Assembly (NCBI GenBank): GCA_023818865.1
Contig: JAMWDF010000088.1
Span: 1 to 9,240 of the forward strand
Reading direction: 5' to 3'
Length of the DNA stretch: 9,240 nucleotides
DNA from: Candidatus Omnitrophota bacterium
GTDB taxonomy: Bacteria > Ratteibacteria > UBA8468 > B48-G9 > DSTR01
Under the pieces are notes generated by a model. The model was not told the DNA's origin and made no database searches. It saw only the letters and a list, made by a program, of their open reading frames with translations. How positions within the stretch are numbered: the first letter of the stretch is position 1; every line of letters begins with the position of its first letter. The position numbers and the translations under genes were made by a program. Below are positions 8,290 to 9,240 of the stretch, piece after piece.

Positions 8290-8292
8290 TTT

Positions 8293-8299
8293 CCCTCCC
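8293..8299 (-). promoter_or_regulatory. Shine-Dalgarno deciding the pilin-like start
   Basis: On the minus strand GGGAGGG ends three bases before the ATG at 8289. No comparable site precedes the in-frame ATGs at 8301 or 8337. This supports the shorter leader, which also matches the usual length of class III leaders. Confidence 0.75.
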
Positions 8300-8348
8300 A
8301 TATCTATATTTGTTTCTCTGCCAGCCGGAGTGTTCATCGTTTTTTAAT

Positions 8349-8377
8349 CTTCTAACATTTTTAAGGCAGTTTGTCAA
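8349..8377 (-). promoter_or_regulatory. Candidate sigma70 promoter for the pilin-like gene (minus strand)
   Basis: Minus-strand TTGACA (8377-8372) is a perfect -35 consensus. After a 17-base spacer comes TAGAAG (8354-8349), preceded by TGT, an extended -10 motif. The predicted start is near 8342, giving a leader of about 50 bases before ATG 8289. Confidence 0.55.
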
Positions 8378-8403
8378 ATTTTCCTTAAGGAATATAGTAT
8401 AAT
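8371..8403 (+). promoter_or_regulatory. Candidate sigma70 promoter for the GH127 gene
   Basis: TTGTCA (8371-8376) is followed after 16 bases by TATAGT (8393-8398). A perfect TATAAT overlaps this at 8398-8403, but with a 21-base spacing. Transcription would start near 8405-8410, about 45 bases before ATG 8454. Its -35 overlaps the -35 of the opposing promoter by five bases. Confidence 0.6.
8381..8392. repeat. 12-base perfect palindrome, candidate operator
   Basis: TTCCTTAAGGAA reads the same on both strands. It lies between the -35 and -10 elements of the plus-strand promoter and immediately behind the -35 of the minus-strand promoter, where a bound dimer could repress one and influence the other. 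No regulator gene is in the window. A 12-base palindrome can also arise by chance. Confidence 0.35.
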
Positions 8404-8440
8404 GAAGTCAGAAAGCTGGAAGGTACAGCAGAGATAAAGA

Positions 8441-8447
8441 AGGAAGG
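8441..8447 (+). promoter_or_regulatory. Shine-Dalgarno for the GH127 gene
   Basis: AGGAAGG lies six bases before ATG 8454. An earlier ATG at 8450 is only two bases from the site and opens a nine-codon frame ending in TAG, so 8454 is the real start. Confidence 0.7.
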
Positions 8448-8453
8448 AAATGA

Positions 8454-9240
8454 ATGGAAAAAGCGGTAGTCTGTCCTAGACAGGAAGGCAGGGCAAAGAT
8501 ATTTCCGGTAGGTCTTGACCGGGTAAAACTTAAGGGGTTTCTGAACAGGAAAATAGAGGTGAACAGGAAATTTAGCATCCCTTCACTCTACCGTCTTTTT
8601 CTCCGTTCCGGGACAGTCAACAATTTCAAGGTAGTTTGTGGAAAAAGAAAAGGAGACATCGTCAGGCGATTGGCCACTGACTCTGACCTTTACAAGTGGA
8701 TGGAAGCAGTCAGTTACGACTTGTTAAACGAAGAAAATCGCCAAAGAGAGCAATTGCTTGAAGATTTGATCTCCCTGGTATCTGAAGCCCAAGAAAAATC
8801 AGGTTATATAGACACCTTTTATTCTGGTGGGGAAAGGAAAAATCGGTTCAAATATCTTTCATGTAGCCATGAACTTTACTGTGGCGGACATCTGATTCAG
8901 GCAGCGATTGCTCATTACCGGTCCACTGGGAGGGAAAATTTTCTTAAGGTAGCCCTGAAGTGGGCTGATTTTGTTTCGGAAAAGTTTGGCCCAGGCAAAA
9001 TTGAGGAAAATGATGGACATCCTGAGGTGGAAATGGCCCTGGTAGAGTTGTTCAGAGTAACCGGAAAGGAGAAATATCTTCAGCTGGCCGAGTTTTTTTT
9101 GAGCCAACCGTACAAACTTCTTGGAGGCTATCCCTTCCTGAAATTTCCTGGGGTTATTGGCCATGCGGTCAGAATGATATACCTTTGTTGCGGAGCCACT
9201 GACTATTGTACAGAGACCGGAGAGGAAACATACCTTGAAA
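8454..9240 (+). CDS. GH127 family (DUF1680) putative beta-L-arabinofuranosidase, 5' part
   Basis: The frame is open from ATG 8454 to the window edge: 262 codons plus one base, under half of a family protein, which usually has 600 or more residues. Family marks in order are: the N-terminal stretch with IPSLYRLFLRSGTVNNF; YKWMEA (80-85); HELYCGGHLIQAAIAHY from His139; GHPEVEMALVELFRVTG from Gly188; and GHAVRMIYL from Gly236. These match the (alpha/alpha)6 barrel of GH127, where characterised members release L-arabinose from beta-linked arabinofuranosides with a zinc-bound cysteine nucleophile. That cysteine and the zinc ligands lie beyond the window, so catalysis cannot be checked here. No signal peptide is present, so it should be cytoplasmic. 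The stretch between FFLSQPYKLL (~213-222) and GHAVR seems much shorter than the usual family insertion there. Related families (GH146 and other DUF1680 members) are alternatives. It is read divergently from the pilin-like gene. Confidence 0.85.
   Translation, partial: MEKAVVCPRQEGRAKIFPVGLDRVKLKGFLNRKIEVNRKFSIPSLYRLFLRSGTVNNFKVVCGKRKGDIVRRLATDSDLYKWMEAVSYDLLNEENRQREQLLEDLISLVSEAQEKSGYIDTFYSGGERKNRFKYLSCSHELYCGGHLIQAAIAHYRSTGRENFLKVALKWADFVSEKFGPGKIEENDGHPEVEMALVELFRVTGKEKYLQLAEFFLSQPYKLLGGYPFLKFPGVIGHAVRMIYLCCGATDYCTETGEETYLE

Noticed and set aside
8290..8337. Longer start (ATG 8337 or 8301) for the pilin-like protein
   Set aside because: Neither has a Shine-Dalgarno, the resulting leader would be unusually long, and 8337 would sit only a few bases from the predicted transcription start.
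8075..8347. Plus-strand frame of 90 codons opposite the pilin-like gene
   Set aside because: It is antisense to the prepilin leader and helix, whose pattern is unmistakable, and lacks a ribosome binding site.

Overview
The window looks like a polysaccharide-degradation locus from a free-living bacterium. The best guess is a lineage rich in prepilin-like DUF1559-type proteins and exotic glycosidases, such as the PVC group (Planctomycetes, Verrucomicrobia, Lentisphaerae, Omnitrophota) or a neighbouring candidate phylum. This rests on two very large secreted multi-domain proteins of the GH123-like/DUF6067 type, a short type IV pilin-like protein with a classic class III leader, and a GH127-type gene. 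No sequence here names a species, so the taxonomic call is inference.

Layout: positions 1-174 hold the 3' end of an upstream plus-strand gene. After a 65-base gap come two tandem plus-strand genes (240-4115 and 4120-7608) separated by 4 bases, almost certainly one transcript. They are paralogues: the central and C-terminal parts correspond along their whole length, but the N-terminal modules differ (CBM9-like in the first, LamG/concanavalin-like in the second). A minus-strand pilin-like gene (7615-8289) converges on them with only 6 bases between the stops. At 8290-8453 lies a divergent control region whose two candidate sigma70-type promoters have overlapping -35 boxes, with a 12-base perfect palindrome between the plus-strand -35 and -10. 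From it a GH127-family gene (8454 to beyond 9240) is read to the right.

How the genes may work together (inference): the two exported proteins would bind and cut a complex glycan outside the cytoplasm, each through its own accessory binding module. The leaderless GH127 enzyme would finish arabinose-containing (beta-L-arabinofuranosyl) fragments inside the cell. The pilin-like protein shares a control region with GH127 and could serve surface display or secretion. The catalytic function of the paralogues is not proven by sequence. No rRNA, tRNA, CRISPR array, insertion sequence or clear terminator was seen. No gene-free stretch reaches 300 bases.
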